From Bradysia coprophila (Eukaryota; Arthropoda; Insecta; Diptera; Sciaridae): a DNA stretch of 64,000 nucleotides. This document shows, piece by piece, positions 12,516-24,595 of this stretch. The stretch lies in NCBI RefSeq assembly GCF_014529535.1, contig NW_023503423.1, positions 4,202,473 to 4,266,472 of the forward strand, given 5' to 3'. The notes beneath the pieces are model-generated. The model did not search any database. It was not told the DNA's origin and worked only from the letters and a program-made list of their open reading frames with translations. The position numbers and the translations under genes are program-made. The first letter of the stretch is position 1. Each line of letters starts with the position of its first letter.

Positions 12516-13690
12516 ATGTCCACGCCCGATTGGAATGGTTTTCAATTGTCTGGCTATATCTTACCCGATATTGCGTTGGAAAATGTACTTGCCTCAGTGC
12601 CGATTAAGGAAATATTGAAATTGCGCCAGGTTTATATCCAATACTTGATGTTAGCTACGAAAAATATTCTTTGCTGGCCTTTCAGGTATGTCAAGTGTGG
12701 CGAGATATAACTTTACGACGCACTTTCTGGAAAATTGTGTTCGAACGGAACGGAATGGATTGGGAATCAGTACCCCTACATATAAAGGAGCGTGAAAAAT
12801 CATGGATCGCTTTCTATGTTGCGTGTAAGGATCGAATTTTTCAGCGAAGTTTCATTCTGAATCATTCCGGCCATCGTAAGTTTTTGATAGTACAACTGAC
12901 GTCAGGGGAATGTGAAGACTATTCAGCTAAATTATCCTTTTTCTTTCAACTGGTCCCCAGAACAATTTGACCATTGGCAAAAGCTACAAAACGGTGGAAA
13001 CGGAATCATAGTCGAAACACCTCCCGTTTGCATTGAGCCTTTACCAAGTGAAGCGAAGTATTCCGGTCAGATTGATAGTGCTTTCGTTTATTCCTACGAC
13101 TGGAGTGTTTTGCAACAGAAAGTGATACTCAAAGATATTGGACTGACCAAGGAAGTCATGCGAACCATTATGCCATTCCAGTTTGTAGCCACTCAAATGT
13201 TAGTGTGATGCACAAATGATCACCCTAATCCGACCATTAAACCGTTCTCTTTTCAAACTAAAGGATTGGCACCCGTTGGGATTGTGGCGGTAGCTTCTGT
13301 GTTGTTCTGGGTTTACTAGACGGAAGGGGTGAAGCACTATCATTCACCATGTCCGACATCATAATTCCGGCCGGTGAAAATTGGCTCGAAAGCACTTGCT
13401 CATTGAATGTTATCGACGAATTCGATCGATTCGACGACGTCAAATCATTTGTCATTTTGATTTGTGGCAAAGACACTCAATATTGGGCGGGTCATTACGG
13501 GACGAAGTGCTCGAGGATTGCGGTAAATTTGAAGTGTTTGTCACCGATGGAAGCTGAAAGTGTTACGCCGCACTCAAAATACGTAACGAATCCGCAGAAC
13601 GCCCACATATTTCTGGGAAACTTTTGGCAAAGTCTTTTGCCGAGGCGGTCGATGGGTAGATGTCCGTACAGTCGAACGCCGAGGTATTAA
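12516..13690 (+). CDS. F-box protein with FBA domain (FBXO6/FBXO44-like)
   Basis: Four exons at 12516-12629, 12686-12875, 12961-13198 and 13264-13690 give 322 residues; all introns have GT/AG borders and phases match. The N-terminal F-box (residues about 14-55) contains LPDIALENVLASVP, LRQVCQVWRD and a WKIVFE-type ending. The rest is an F-box-associated domain, with hallmarks FDHWQKLQNGGNG, a RWDCGG block rebuilt exactly across the third intron, and DTQYWAGHYG. Family members link SKP1-cullin ubiquitin ligases to glycoprotein substrates, often high-mannose glycans from ER-associated degradation. Binding of sugars by this copy is not shown by sequence alone. The C-terminal part past the WAGHYG block extends about 65 residues and matches nothing I know. 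A polyadenylation signal follows 125 bp after the stop. Confidence 0.9.
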
Positions 13691-13814
13691 TTTAGTTCAA
13701 TTCGATATCTTGTATTGTGTATAGGAAGGTAAACGTTTATCTGTATTTTTATATGAAGAGGAACATCGAAACTTCGATAAGTTATTGTCAGAGGTAGAAC
13801 TTCTTTTCAAGGCA

Positions 13815-13820
13815 AATAAA
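13815..13820 (+). promoter_or_regulatory. Polyadenylation signal AATAAA of the F-box gene
   Basis: Canonical AATAAA about 125 bp after the F-box stop codon and followed by a T-rich stretch. Confidence 0.6.
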
Positions 13821-14340
13821 TAGTTTTTGTTGCTAGTTGTAGATCTACGGATTTCTTTTTCGTAAAAAAATAATTTACTCCAAAACAGGCAGCAACGAGC
13901 GATACTTATTCAACAAATTGATAGTACTATAGTACTAGACACCACAGTATACAAGCGTATCACAAAAAAATACGGAACCCATGTTTCGGGCGAGTTTAAG
14001 CGCAGCGACATACTTCCTTAAGTACGCAAACGATTTCAATAGACTTGCTGGAATGTGGTGCATGTGATAGCATGAATTTTGGAAAAGTGTGCTGCATCAT
14101 TTCTATTGTAAAAGTGCTACAATGAAGCGAATGTGCGCTGCACTGGAATTCACCCGAAGCTTGGGATCCGTGTGTTGTCGCTGATTTGCGTTAGCTTTAG
14201 TAGTATATGCAGTTTGATTAGCATCAGTAAATGAGTTTTAACGCTCATTCCCACGACAGTAGTGATGTATTGTAAAAACACCAGTATTTGACATGATTTA
14301 GAAATTCAGCCATCTATTCAATAGACTCTATTGTTTAGAA
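13821..14340. other. Intergenic spacer
   Basis: No gene, RNA or clear repeat recognised between the F-box gene 3' end and the first small MITE. Confidence 0.5.
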
Positions 14341-14510
14341 CCAATGCACTTCCAGCAAAAGTTCTTTTATTGACAGCTGCCAAATAGAGTACCATTTTGT
14401 ATGAAAACAATTTCCAAATTTTTTTACAGTGTCAAAATTTGTTCGATACACTTCCCAGTTTCAAGACCCTATTTAGAGTAGCGAGTACCACTCATGCTTG
14501 AAGTGTGTTG
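14341..14510. mobile_element. MITE family D, copy 1
   Basis: Ends CAATGCACTT and AAGTGTGTTG are inverted repeats, and a short direct repeat TTAGAAC flanks the copy. The interior AGCTGCCAAATAGAGTA and TATTTAGAGTA segments are shared with copies at 17034, 25550, 44560 and 44715. Non-coding. Confidence 0.7.
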
Positions 14511-14791
14511 TTAGAACGAAAAAACCCATTCTTTTGGCCGAATTTCTAAACCATGCCGAATACTGGTGAGTAATGTATAGTATACATTACGTCCGTCGTT
14601 CCATTCGTCGTTGTCATTTTCATTTTGACGAGTGGAATGTTATAGCCCGACCCGAAGTGGAAGCGGTATTCTCACTCGTCAAAAGAAAATTTTGAAACCA
14701 CTATGCTTTACATGTTTATGCAATGTAAATGCATATTTCATATGACCGAAGCGCCATTTACATGGGGCATGGAACGACGTTTTAACTAAAA

Positions 14792-16919
14792 AACATAGCT
14801 AACGCCGACCCGTACGAAACACCTATTCGTATCAAAAGCCTTTAATGTGAAACTCTTCATTTCTCTTACTTCATTTTCTTCTCTGCTGAAAAACTATTCT
14901 TCCTTTTAAATCACTTACATTATCCACTCTTTGCCTTGTTATCATATACAACTAAATTGCCGGAGGCAATATAGACAGCCCCGTACGAAGACAAATTTCA
15001 TAAATTCCTATTTAAACAGCTATATACCGCTATATTTCACTATAAATAAACATTTCACAGATAAATATATGCTATTATATAGCTCTATATGCCTGTATAT
15101 AAACTTGAAAATTTGTAAATAATTTCTTAAAAATCTTTTTCCTAAAGGAAAGATTTTAAAACATCATGAGAATCTTTCTTCTAGAAAATCTTATGAAAGA
15201 TTTTAGAACAACTGAAGAAGCTTCTTTCTTTAGAAATGTGGAAAGATCGTTCCAACATCACTGAAGATTTTTACACATCAGAAGAATCTTGTTTCTCCGG
15301 AAGAAGATTTTTAAAATATCTGAAGAATTTTCGAACTTGCGTTCACTAAATGAAAATTTCTCTACATACATTTGTCATATGAAGAATCACAATATGATTT
15401 TAGCAATATATTCTCAAACGCTAAGGCTTTACATACATTTTTTTGTTCACCATAGCTTTATAAGACGTTTATAAAACTCATACACTGAAGGAACCTCGGA
15501 AGGACCTTGTGAACGAATGATTTTTTTCTACAAGAATTTTCTTTATCTAGAATCAAAAGATGTTTTTCCGTAGTAGAATTTTTTTGAAGCACTAAAAAAA
15601 TCTAAAGCATCAGAAGGATTCTTAGAGGGCGGTTATATACACAAAGAATCCTTCTGATGCTTTCAAATCTAAACAAAGAAATTCTTGTAAGAATAATCAT
15701 CCGCGTTTAATAAAAGATTTTGAAACATCAAAGATTCTCTAATTCTGCAAGATGTTTTATCTACATTAAAAAGGTCGATAATATCGGAATGATTTTCAGT
15801 GTCGAGAATCCAAGGTATTTTTCCTTGTCCTAAAAATCTCAAAATTCCCATAGAGATTTTTCGGATTTTTGCAAGCTACTAAAGTGAGTATCCCCTCGAT
15901 AAATTCCTATTTAAACAGCTATATACCGCTATATTTAATTATATTTCACTATAAATAAACATTTCACAGAGGAATATGCTATTATATAGCTCTATATGCC
16001 TGTATATAGCTCAATATAGCTGTATATAGGTAAATATAGATGTCCATATATGGAATCCCTGAAACCCCTCACACTTAACACATTATTTCCATGTTAACAG
16101 AAACTCTCTAAGCATCATTTTTCCCACTTTATATCACTTTTAATAAAATCCAATATGGCCGCCGGCAGCCATTTTGTTAGGAGACCGGAAATAGTAACGA
16201 CGCTTTACATTCGTTAATACCTTTCAAACAAAAAAAAATTCATGAAATTCGGTCAAAATTTACTCGAGATATTGACAAAATACTCCACGTTCACTGTACG
16301 GCCGAGTAGCCAGATGAGAGCTCACTCCAAGAGACCTAGCTCACGCTCCGGAGAACATAATTTCAAAAACTTTTTTTCCCTGATTGGTACGGTCAATACC
16401 TATCTAATAAAGCTAAAACGAACGAAATATGTTCAAATGTGGCCGACCTACAAGCAAAAACTGCTTGCCGCCCTGTGCCTGTTCCACACCAAGGGGTCTA
16501 ACTCACGACTCGGTCATCCGATTTCCATAAACTTTTTTTTTGTCGATCGGTATTGTAAATACCTTTTATTTGACGTATCACTTACAAGTTTAACGTTTAA
16601 ATGTCCGGAGATATCTTTGAAAAACCGTAAAGCACTTATTGGGCCACAGCTCGGGAGGGGTCGATCCAAAATCACTCATCTTCGAACTTAGCCTGTCTTT
16701 TGACATTACCAAACGGGAAAAAAAAGAATTTTCAAAATCGGATGCGTTTTACTCAAGTTATCGTGCAGACAGACAGACGGACAGACGGACATTTTTTTTT
16801 TCGCGGATTTGGCATCTCTAGACAACCACAATAGGTTTCCCCTTACTCAGGGAGTCCAATTCGACGTGTTACAAACTTATGCGTAAACCTATAAGACCCC
16901 AGTACTTCGTACGGGTCTA
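14792..16919 (+). mobile_element. Family A modular element, copy 1 (interrupted)
   Basis: Starts AACATAGCTAACGCCGACCC and ends AGTACTTCGTACGGGTCTA. The ends carry the inverted motif GACCCGTACGAA. A-rich target sequence flanks both sides. The interior consists of degenerate modules, each with a phrase like GGTATTGTAAATACCTTTTA and an AAATTTACTCGAG or GTTTTACTCAAG phrase, followed by a (GACAGACGG)n run. A segment of about 120 bp holding TATATAGCTC motifs is present twice, on either side of a piece of the hAT-like element (15131-15897). Two inverted copies lie at 30976-32200 and 45328-46577. A 149-codon frame at 16242-16691 is also present in copy 2. I know of no family that uses it. Confidence 0.75.
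15131..15897. mobile_element. Second partial copy of the hAT-like element, inside family A copy 1
   Basis: From about 15140 to 15352 it matches 2960-3180 closely. Its last about 75 bases match the right end of the first copy up to AGTGAGTATCCCCTC. The left terminus is missing or altered. It also includes a strong local hairpin (AAAGCATCAGAAGGATTCTT and its complement, 15603-15663). Confidence 0.75.
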
Positions 16920-17033
16920 AAAATTGCTGACAAAAACGTCAACCAAATCCATGCACAATTGGCGTATCCAAATTGCATTGCCATAAGACGTAAATTAACT
17001 TAAGCGATTGTTTGGGACAAACAAGGGTGAAAT

Positions 17034-17185
17034 CAACGCACTTCAAGCAAAAGTGCTTCGAGTGACAGCTGCCAAATAGAGTACTATTTTGTATGAAAAG
17101 TTATTACTACCAAAATTTGTTTGATACACTGTCCTGTTTCAATACTCTATTTAGAGTAGCACTCAAGCACTCTAAAGTGAGTTGG
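17034..17185. mobile_element. MITE family D, copy 2
   Basis: Begins CAACGCACTTCAAGCAAAAG and continues with CAGCTGCCAAATAGAGTA, as in the other copies. Its right end is diverged (AAAGTGAGTTGG). Confidence 0.65.
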
Positions 17186-17684
17186 TGTAATCTAGGTCGA
17201 TACCGTCTTGATATGGTAGGATTTTTTATCGCATACGGTGTGTGTGTGTGTGCGATATATACACTACGTACATAAGCATAAACAAATTTATCCTAGCGTG
17301 CTAAGGGTTTTGCAAGCAAAATTATATCACTAGAAATAGTTATTTATCTACCAAGGTAGGTATGAAGGTATTTTTTCGCACTAGATGTCGATTGTCGACT
17401 CGAGGCGAAGCCGAGGTCGACAAGACGTCGTGTCACATACACATACACATACACATACAATTCCAAATGTGACCAGCTGGTGCAAAATAACGTATGCACA
17501 CCAGTTCGGTTTAGCGATTGTACATTTTGTTCCAAAATTCTTGTGTATACAGAAATTCATTTGAACGATCAAGAAGGCTGCATTATGATACACATTGCTA
17601 TGTGATGTAAAGAGACGCGTAGAATGAAATCGCGTAGTCAATGCTTAGTATATACGCTTCAACAATACGTCCGGTATAATTGTG

Positions 17685-17765
17685 TGACTCTATAGCCGAA
17701 TGGCTATAGTCGCTGCTTTGTGTTCAAAAACCTTTTGGTGTCGGGGGTTCGATTTCTGGTCAATG
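17685..17765 (+). repeat. tRNA-like segment, possible SINE head or tRNA relic
   Basis: A box-A-like TAGCCGAATGG at 17693-17703 is followed 43 bp later by a box-B-like GGTTCGATTT at 17746-17755. Spacing and motifs resemble a class II tRNA (Ser/Leu type). The stems around them pair poorly, so I regard it as a degenerate pol III promoter unit and not as a working tRNA. Confidence 0.4.
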
Positions 17766-17977
17766 CAAGATTTTTATTTATAAAAATTTAGCCTTCGTTG
17801 AAGGTAATAGGTTCTTTAGCGTGCGAAAAAAATTTGATATCGCACTGTGTCCAGGAATACAGTGAAATAAATACCTTCAAAACGACATTAAATGGATGCA
17901 TGGAAAGGTGATGATTACGGACCGGAATTGCAAAAAAGAGATGTTTGCTTACTGCGATAAAATACCTCACTGATATA

Positions 17978-18051
17978 AGGCTGTATATAAGAGACTCGTA
18001 CTAATACTCGCGCAAGCGCTCGTATACGTACACGTCTCTTATATACAGCCT
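17978..18051. repeat. 74-bp hairpin MITE
   Basis: Arms AGGCTGTATATAAGAGA and TCTCTTATATACAGCCT are perfectly complementary, with a loop of about 40 bp. Confidence 0.6.
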
Positions 18052-19173
18052 CATAGCAGTAATGTACTATTACCCGTCGACTTAAGAAAAACGTACATGA
18101 AAATACGGTCTAGAGAGTCATGTGTGATGTTGATCTGTTTTTTGATCAGCTTGAACTTTACATTTATATGCCCTCAAATGTGAGAACGTTACTGATTTCG
18201 ATCAATTTCCATAATAGTCATTGACCGTGTTTAATTCGAAAAATTCAAAATGTGCATACAAGATCAGGATCTAGTTGTTGGAAGTGGTGGACTGGCTGCA
18301 GGATATTTCGGATAGAACTTATATCGGGACTTCCAATAAAACACAACTGTTTTATTGAAAAGTGATTAAACATAATTTACTTTACTAGTTAAGGAATGTG
18401 GCCATTTCCTCACTAGTGAAAAGTCTTTCCATCGCTCGTAAAGTAAAACGCCATACTGTACACGTAAATTAATTTGTTATCTCGTATCACGATGAGTAAA
18501 AGTACCTTGAGCTGACGCCTTCGGATACCTTTACTCATCTGAATACGATATATCAAATTCCTTCACTGGTACAGTAATCTACTATTTTCTCTTAGCTTTC
18601 CCACTAAGTCACTACGACTTATCTAGGCTACTAGTCTTATTCACTCAATCTAATTATAGAAATTGCATATTCCAACACTAGTTATCCTACACCTTTCAAA
18701 AATAATTGCACCCGACTTAAATTCTGATTTATTTTGCATTCAATCAGTTTACAGTGTCTGGCGATAGATGTCCTAATAAAAATTCATGGCGTCTGTATGT
18801 ATGCAGTTCTTCTGTCAAAGTACAGGTTACACCATTATTTTGATGGATATTTCTCTGATTTACTATTAAAGTTTCTTTAAGCTAAAGTACCAATATCGCA
18901 TTAAATTCTAGCTTCCTTCGTAAGACAATGGACTAACAAAAGATTCGTTGTTGATCAGTTGTGTGCTGTGCCTTTTTAAGAGTAAGTTCGTTCGATATTC
19001 ACTTCGAATCGATTAGTGGATAGGACCTGTAGATGTCTTTAAAATTGTAAATCGTCTTCGATCCCTTTGGTCACAAAATAGCCATCGTTCTTGAACAAAA
19101 ATTTCGAAACCTCACCTCGACTTACTTCTAAACAATCGACGATTCTTATCACACGATTCGTTTAAATCCACAG

Positions 19174-21285
19174 ATGAGTGCCAAAGGCACTACGATATTA
19201 CAAGTGATGGTTGACGACATCGAGTCTGACTTATCGGAGGTAGGTCAATTGAAATTTTTATGGACATCAAATCGAAATGCCTTCTTTGATAGGACGAAGC
19301 ACCTCATTTGGAACAAGATGCAGAGAGTTCGGACGATCCAGAAAAAGAGATGTACAAAAATCTCACCGAAGAGCAATTGCGTCGAGCGCGAGAGCACAAC
19401 GAGTGTTTTATATGTAACAAACGGCTCGGAAGCTTTTCGAGTTTTCGGAAGCATGTCGCTGGGCACACCGATGTCAAGAGATTCGTATGTGAACTGTGCT
19501 CAAAAGCGTTCGCAAAGTTGACGTATTTAAAGGCTCATTTAACGATTCACAATGACAATCGGATCTTCACTTGTGAGATTTGCTCGCAGAATTTTGCAAC
19601 GAAGTCGAGCATTCGTGGACATATGAGGATTCATTCAGGTAGTTGATTCGTTGCTTTAAAATTGTTTGCAAGAATTTTCGGGGCGTGGGTCGTGCAAAGC
19701 TTGAGTTTGGCGGATTTTCCTTCAGTCTTGTGTTATAACGGTAGTATGAATGAGTGGTTTATATACTTTGCACCATCTGTACACTCACCGTCTTACAGTC
19801 CAGTTCACCTCAAATGCACTTCATGCAGTGAAGTAACAGACATCTTATTATTCCATAGGTGACAAGCCGTACAAGTGTGATGTCTGCGGTCGTGCCTTTA
19901 CCGAATCGTCGACCCGACGCAAACACCGTTTGACCCATTTCGCCGAAAAAAGGAAACAATGTCCGTCGAACTCATCTTACACTTGCGAATATTGTGGTAA
20001 AGTGCTGAACAGTCAATACTCATTCAGGAGGCACTTAAGAATCCACACGGGTGATAAGGCTGTCGAGCAGCGGCAACAGTGCCCTATTTGCAACAAACAC
20101 GTCAAGTGTCTCAGGGTACACATCAAATATCACGAGAAAAGCCGGGACGTGAAATGCGACCTGTGCGATGCAATGTTCAAAGATGCGCACAGTCTAAAGA
20201 AGCACCGCGTGAAGCATACCGGCGAGAAACTTTACTCTTGTGAAGTTTGCGAGAGGAAGTTCGCTTCGTCGTCGAATTTGGCGAGCCATCGAAGGATTCA
20301 TACGGGCGAGAAGAGGTAAATTGGAATTTGTCGAGTCGGGGAAAGAGATGATATAATAGCATGTCCGTCCCCCTGTTCCAGGCACGTTTGTGACGTCTGC
20401 GATCGTCCATTCACCTTAAGTTCAACGTTGAGAAAACATAGGGCTACGCATGGCAATCCGGACGGCAGCAAAAGCGAAAAGAGTTTCAAATGTCCAGTAT
20501 GCGCCAAAGAATTTGGCATGAACTACTTGCTGCAAACTCATGTTAAAACTCACACAGGTATGGCATCACCCTATTCCATTTCGGTGTCAGTCGTCTGAAT
20601 GAAAATTTATTCAAACAGGGGACAGACCAAAGGATCACATTTGCGATCGGTGTTCGAAAGCCTTTCATCATCGATCGTCACTATCGAAACACAGGAAACG
20701 TCCCTGCTTTCAAGAGAAAACTGTTTTTCAATGTGACTTATGCGCTAAGGAATTCAAGGCAAACTATAGGCTCACGCGTCACTTGGAACAACACGCACGC
20801 ATTCTGCAAATGCAAGGTGGGTCACGGAGTTCTTACTCTGTTGAGCAACATTTTTCATTCATAAATTTACCGTAGGCGACGAAGAAGGAAGTTGTAAATT
20901 CTGTGGAAAGATGTTCACCACATCACACGGTCTTAGCGTTCACTTAAGCCAGCATATTGACGCAAAGGAATCGAAGACATTCCAGTGCGAGATCTGCGCG
21001 CACAAATACGCTAGCGAAGGGAATCTGAAAAAACACTTCATCAAGGCACACGGTGACAGTCTGTTGGAGTGTGATATTTGTCAGGCGAAATCGTTTACCA
21101 GCCGTGAGAAACTGGACGCACATCGAGCCAAGCATTTTGCCGAAGGCGTGGATGATGTTGGACCGTCTGGACAAGCTATTGAAATAGATTTGACATCGGT
21201 GAAGGAAGACGATAATGTGCCGACGAATTTATCGCTGTATTCTGCGTACGCCGATGCTGTTTCGAAATTCTATCGAAGTTTTTAG
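19174..21285 (+). CDS. C2H2 zinc-finger protein, 15 fingers
   Basis: Six exons (19174-19239, 19293-19638, 19859-20315, 20382-20557, 20619-20816, 20876-21285) give 550 residues, and every junction keeps frame. An in-frame stop lies upstream at 19129-19131. The ATG directly follows a CACAG, so an upstream exon joined there cannot be excluded. After a short acidic N-terminus come fingers such as [55 protein letters not shown] (short), [10 protein letters not shown] and [10 protein letters not shown]. One finger ([10 protein letters not shown]...HRKRPC) ends in Cys where His is usual. Only a few linkers are the canonical TGEK type. Such proteins bind DNA in the nucleus; the target is unknown. No ZAD or BTB domain is seen. 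The C-terminus has a short acidic tail (VKEDD). AATAAA lies 46 bp after the stop. Confidence 0.93.
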
Positions 21286-21331
21286 TGAACAGGATCCGGT
21301 TGATTGTGTTTCGTACGAATTGATTGCTTGA

Positions 21332-21337
21332 AATAAA
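21332..21337 (+). promoter_or_regulatory. Polyadenylation signal of the zinc-finger gene
   Basis: AATAAA 46 bp downstream of the stop codon. Confidence 0.6.
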
Positions 21338-21892
21338 ATTCGGAATTCGGTTTTCGAACGAAACGGATTTTATATTTTCGAAAGCGGTTGAACGAGACTG
21401 CAAAAACTGAACAGCCCCTCGAACCAAATTTTGTTTCTCTTTACTTCGCTTCTCCGCGTGAAACTAAAAATTCAAGTTTCTCCGACCCTAGTCATTGATG
21501 GCAACTGTAGCAGAATTTTATGATTTTTGTTGAACTCGCAAACGTTCGACATAGTAATTGGATCAACATATCAACAACCCGTTTGTCTTGTGACCATTTT
21601 TTGTTTTGATTATTTTTATAAGCTAAACGTGAAAAACTGACTCGCGATAAGAGTTTGGGGTATCACTTTCGAACAATTTTAGCAAAGAACACACACACTG
21701 TAATCCAATGGAAATGCTTATCGGATTGGAAAATCGGATCATTGCATTTCGATGAATGTGAATTTTGTGAAAGATCAATAGTCTTTGACAGTACGGCTGA
21801 CTTCTGAGGATCAACCTAGGGTTCACATTTCAAATCAAAGGTAAATAAATCTCGTTATTAACACATCTTATTCAGTGGCCCACAACGTTTTT

Positions 21893-22075
21893 GCAGACGG
21901 CAAGCATGTGACTAGTATTATTATCAGGTCTGTTACTTCTATCGATCAAAGTATTTTTGATCGGTTGATTTCAAATCTTGTACTTCAATTTTTCTAACAT
22001 TCATTTTACTATATTAATGACCCTATTACCCAGACCTTGTCATTATTTTTGTCGTCGTTATCGATAACAGATGAT
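21893..22075 (-). repeat. 190-bp dispersed repeat, copy a
   Basis: Reverse complement of copies at 38904-39110 and 49675-49868. All contain CTGTTATCGATAACGACGAC and, near the other end, CGTCTGTAACAGG or a close variant, which form imperfect inverted ends. Non-coding, probably a MITE. Confidence 0.75.
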
Positions 22076-22269
22076 AACAGATGATATGACAGATTAAATC
22101 AATTAATTTCTTCTGAATCTATGCCTTAGTAATGCCTTGGAGATACCTTGGAGATAAGCGAAAAAAGCACTGTTCAAATTGCACAATAGAAAAACGATCT
22201 TTTCAAAACCAGAAATTCTTAGAGAAATCATAAGCAGAAGTTACAATAAATAATTATCGAATATGCTAT

Positions 22270-22422
22270 CGGCTCGGCACCAGGTGCCAATAGTCTCTTT
22301 ATTAATACTGTGGTTAATGTCACCAGGTGCCAATAGTCTCTTTATTATACTAATGCTAATCGCACCCGGTGTCATTAGCCACAGTATTATAAAGAGACTA
22401 TTGGCACCGGGTGTACCATAGT
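22270..22422. repeat. Inverted and tandem repeat with GGTGCCAATAGTCTCTTTA units
   Basis: The unit occurs twice in direct orientation and once inverted at the right. The outer copies form a hairpin of about 150 bp. Confidence 0.75.
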
Positions 22423-22861
22423 ATTACAAAAAATAATTATTTTTTTATGTAGAATTATGTGACGCAAGTCCACTACTTCAAAAAAAAAATCCAAAATGTT
22501 TTGGAACTAAGGAGCTACCACACTACAGAGAAAAAGAGAAATCACTAGAGCTTGAGAACCAATGACTATTTTTCGGAAATCCATCCTTGCTTTTCCTTAT
22601 CTTTTACTAGATTTTTCCCTGTTGAATACCGAGATCGATCTGTAGGATGTCATTTAACACCGTTCATAACAATGAGATCGGCAGACAACCGAGACAGCCA
22701 TCTAATACAAAAAAAAATATTTTGTTTAGAGACTACGATAACATCCTTACGAGTTCAACGGACTATCAAATGTCAAAATCGGTTATGATTCGACCAAGAT
22801 GTTTAATTTCATTTTTGATTTTGGTTTTTATTTTTGTATAAAATGTCCTATTTTGAGATAT

Positions 22862-23335
22862 AACTGATATCACACAAAAACCTCAAAGAGGAAAAGGTGA
22901 CGCTAGTGTAGTAAAAATTAAACTTCCAAAACATTTGATATCGGTTTTGGTGACGCAATCTGCGCCTCAACGTAATCAATTTTTACCAAGAAAATTTTAA
23001 CAAGAAAATATGTCAACGAGAAGTTTACCGATGAGATTTTACAACGAAAGCTTTACAAAAAAATGCGTCACAAGTGGCAGATGCTGAGGAAATCCCTCAT
23101 ACGACAATAATCATCTGCCACTTTGTGACTCATTTTTTTTGTAAAGCTTTCGTTGTAAAATCTCATCGGTAAACTTCTAGTCGACATATTTTCTTGTTAA
23201 AATTTTCTTGGTGAAAATTGATTACGTTGAGGCGCAGAATGCGTCACCAAAACCGATATCAAATGTTTTGGAAGTTTAATTTTTACTACACTAGCGTCAC
23301 CTTTTCCTCTTCGAGGTTTTTGTGGGATATCAGTT
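22862..23335. repeat. 474-bp fold-back element, arms about 220 bp
   Basis: The two arms (about 22862-23085 and 23112-23335) are reverse complements with few differences, separated by a spacer of about 25 bp. The ends are AACTGATATC and GATATCAGTT. No coding potential. A transcript would fold into a long double-stranded RNA. Confidence 0.9.
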
Positions 23336-23639
23336 GTTTTGGAAGTTTTGGGTGTAATACATAGAGTTAAGCAAGCTCTACAAGTGACAATTTATCCCAA
23401 GTCTACATACCGTACAATTACAGTGGGCTTTTTTTGGTTCGGAACATTTTGAGACATTTTCGAATTTTAACAGTCATCGATGTTCCCAGTCAATTAAGTT
23501 GTTTCCACTTATGATATTTTGCGCCAAGTTATCAAACACTGGAAATCACTTAATGCACTGGGTGCGTCGATGGACATTAAAACTCTGATAAATGATCTAA
23601 AATTGTGTTTTCTTAAGTTGAACATGCAGTAAATGTACA

Positions 23640-24120
23640 AGTGACACTTTATCCTAACTCTCTACATGCCGTACAGCCGGAAATATCTCAAAAATACGAA
23701 ATTTCAAGATGGCCGCCATTTTCTGGAAATATCGATAAAAGTTTTTCACCAACGAAACTGTACAAACGATTTCTCAACTCTCTACCGAAAATATCTCAGA
23801 AATACGAAATTTCACAAGATGGCCGCAATTTTCTTGAAATCTAGAAAAAAAATGTTTTTCGCAATCGAAACTGTACAAGTGACACTTTGTCCCAACTATC
23901 TACATGCCGTACAGCCGGAAATATCTCAAAAATACGAAATTTCAAGATGGCCGCCATGATCTTGAAATATCGAAAAAAAGTCTTCCGTCAACGAAACTGT
24001 ACAAGCAATACTTTTCCCAACTCTCTATAGCCGAAAATATCTAAAAAAATACGAAATTTCAAGATGGACGCTATTTTTTTGAAATGCCGGAAAAAGTTAT
24101 CCGTCAACGAAACTCTATGA
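23640..24120. repeat. Tandem array with about 118-bp units
   Basis: The phrase CGAAACTGTACAA or its variant recurs at about 23752, 23866, 23990 and 24107. Each unit also contains AAATACGAAATTTC followed by AAGATGGCCGC. The GATGGCCGCCAT motif resembles one in family A and in the 888-bp repeat. Confidence 0.85.
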
Positions 24121-24595
24121 TTATCAATTTACTGCAACTATGTATGTGCCATATAGGCCTAAATACAATAAATACAAAAAATTCAAAGAATTTCTAATAT
24201 GGCTGCTTTCCACCATTTTGTTGGACATTCTAACCCTAAAACAAATTCCACATTGAAACCTGAAACTCGAAGATGATCCAAAAATTTTGCGAACAAACAA
24301 ATTTTTCAAATTCATAATTTCGCGCACATTTTATATGAAGCACGGCAACACTGACCAATCATTATAATAGAAATGTAGCTGTCATATTTTTGTCTTATGA
24401 ATGAAATAATGGCTTTCATATAAGTGTGTTTTAAGTGTGTTTTTTGGAAATGTGCATGAAAATGTTTTAATTAAATTTACAGAAATTAAGTAAAAAACTT
24501 CAATAAAATTTATTGATTTGCCGATGAAAAAGTGTTAAGATTGAATTAATATAAGTTTTAGCAAAAGTGCGAGCGCAGTTTTCGCAAGATAGATG

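Larger units (their letters stand above)
17186..19173. other. Intergenic region with small hairpins and microsatellites
   Basis: Contains a GTGTGTGTGTGTG run near 17238, a CACATA microsatellite at about 17430-17458, a tRNA-like segment (17685-17765) and hairpins at 17978-18051 and about 18481-18545. No gene is supportable. The last few hundred bases may be 5' UTR of the zinc-finger gene. Confidence 0.5.

Noticed and set aside
17690-17760. Functional tRNA gene
   Set aside because: Boxes A and B are present but the acceptor and anticodon stems do not pair well.
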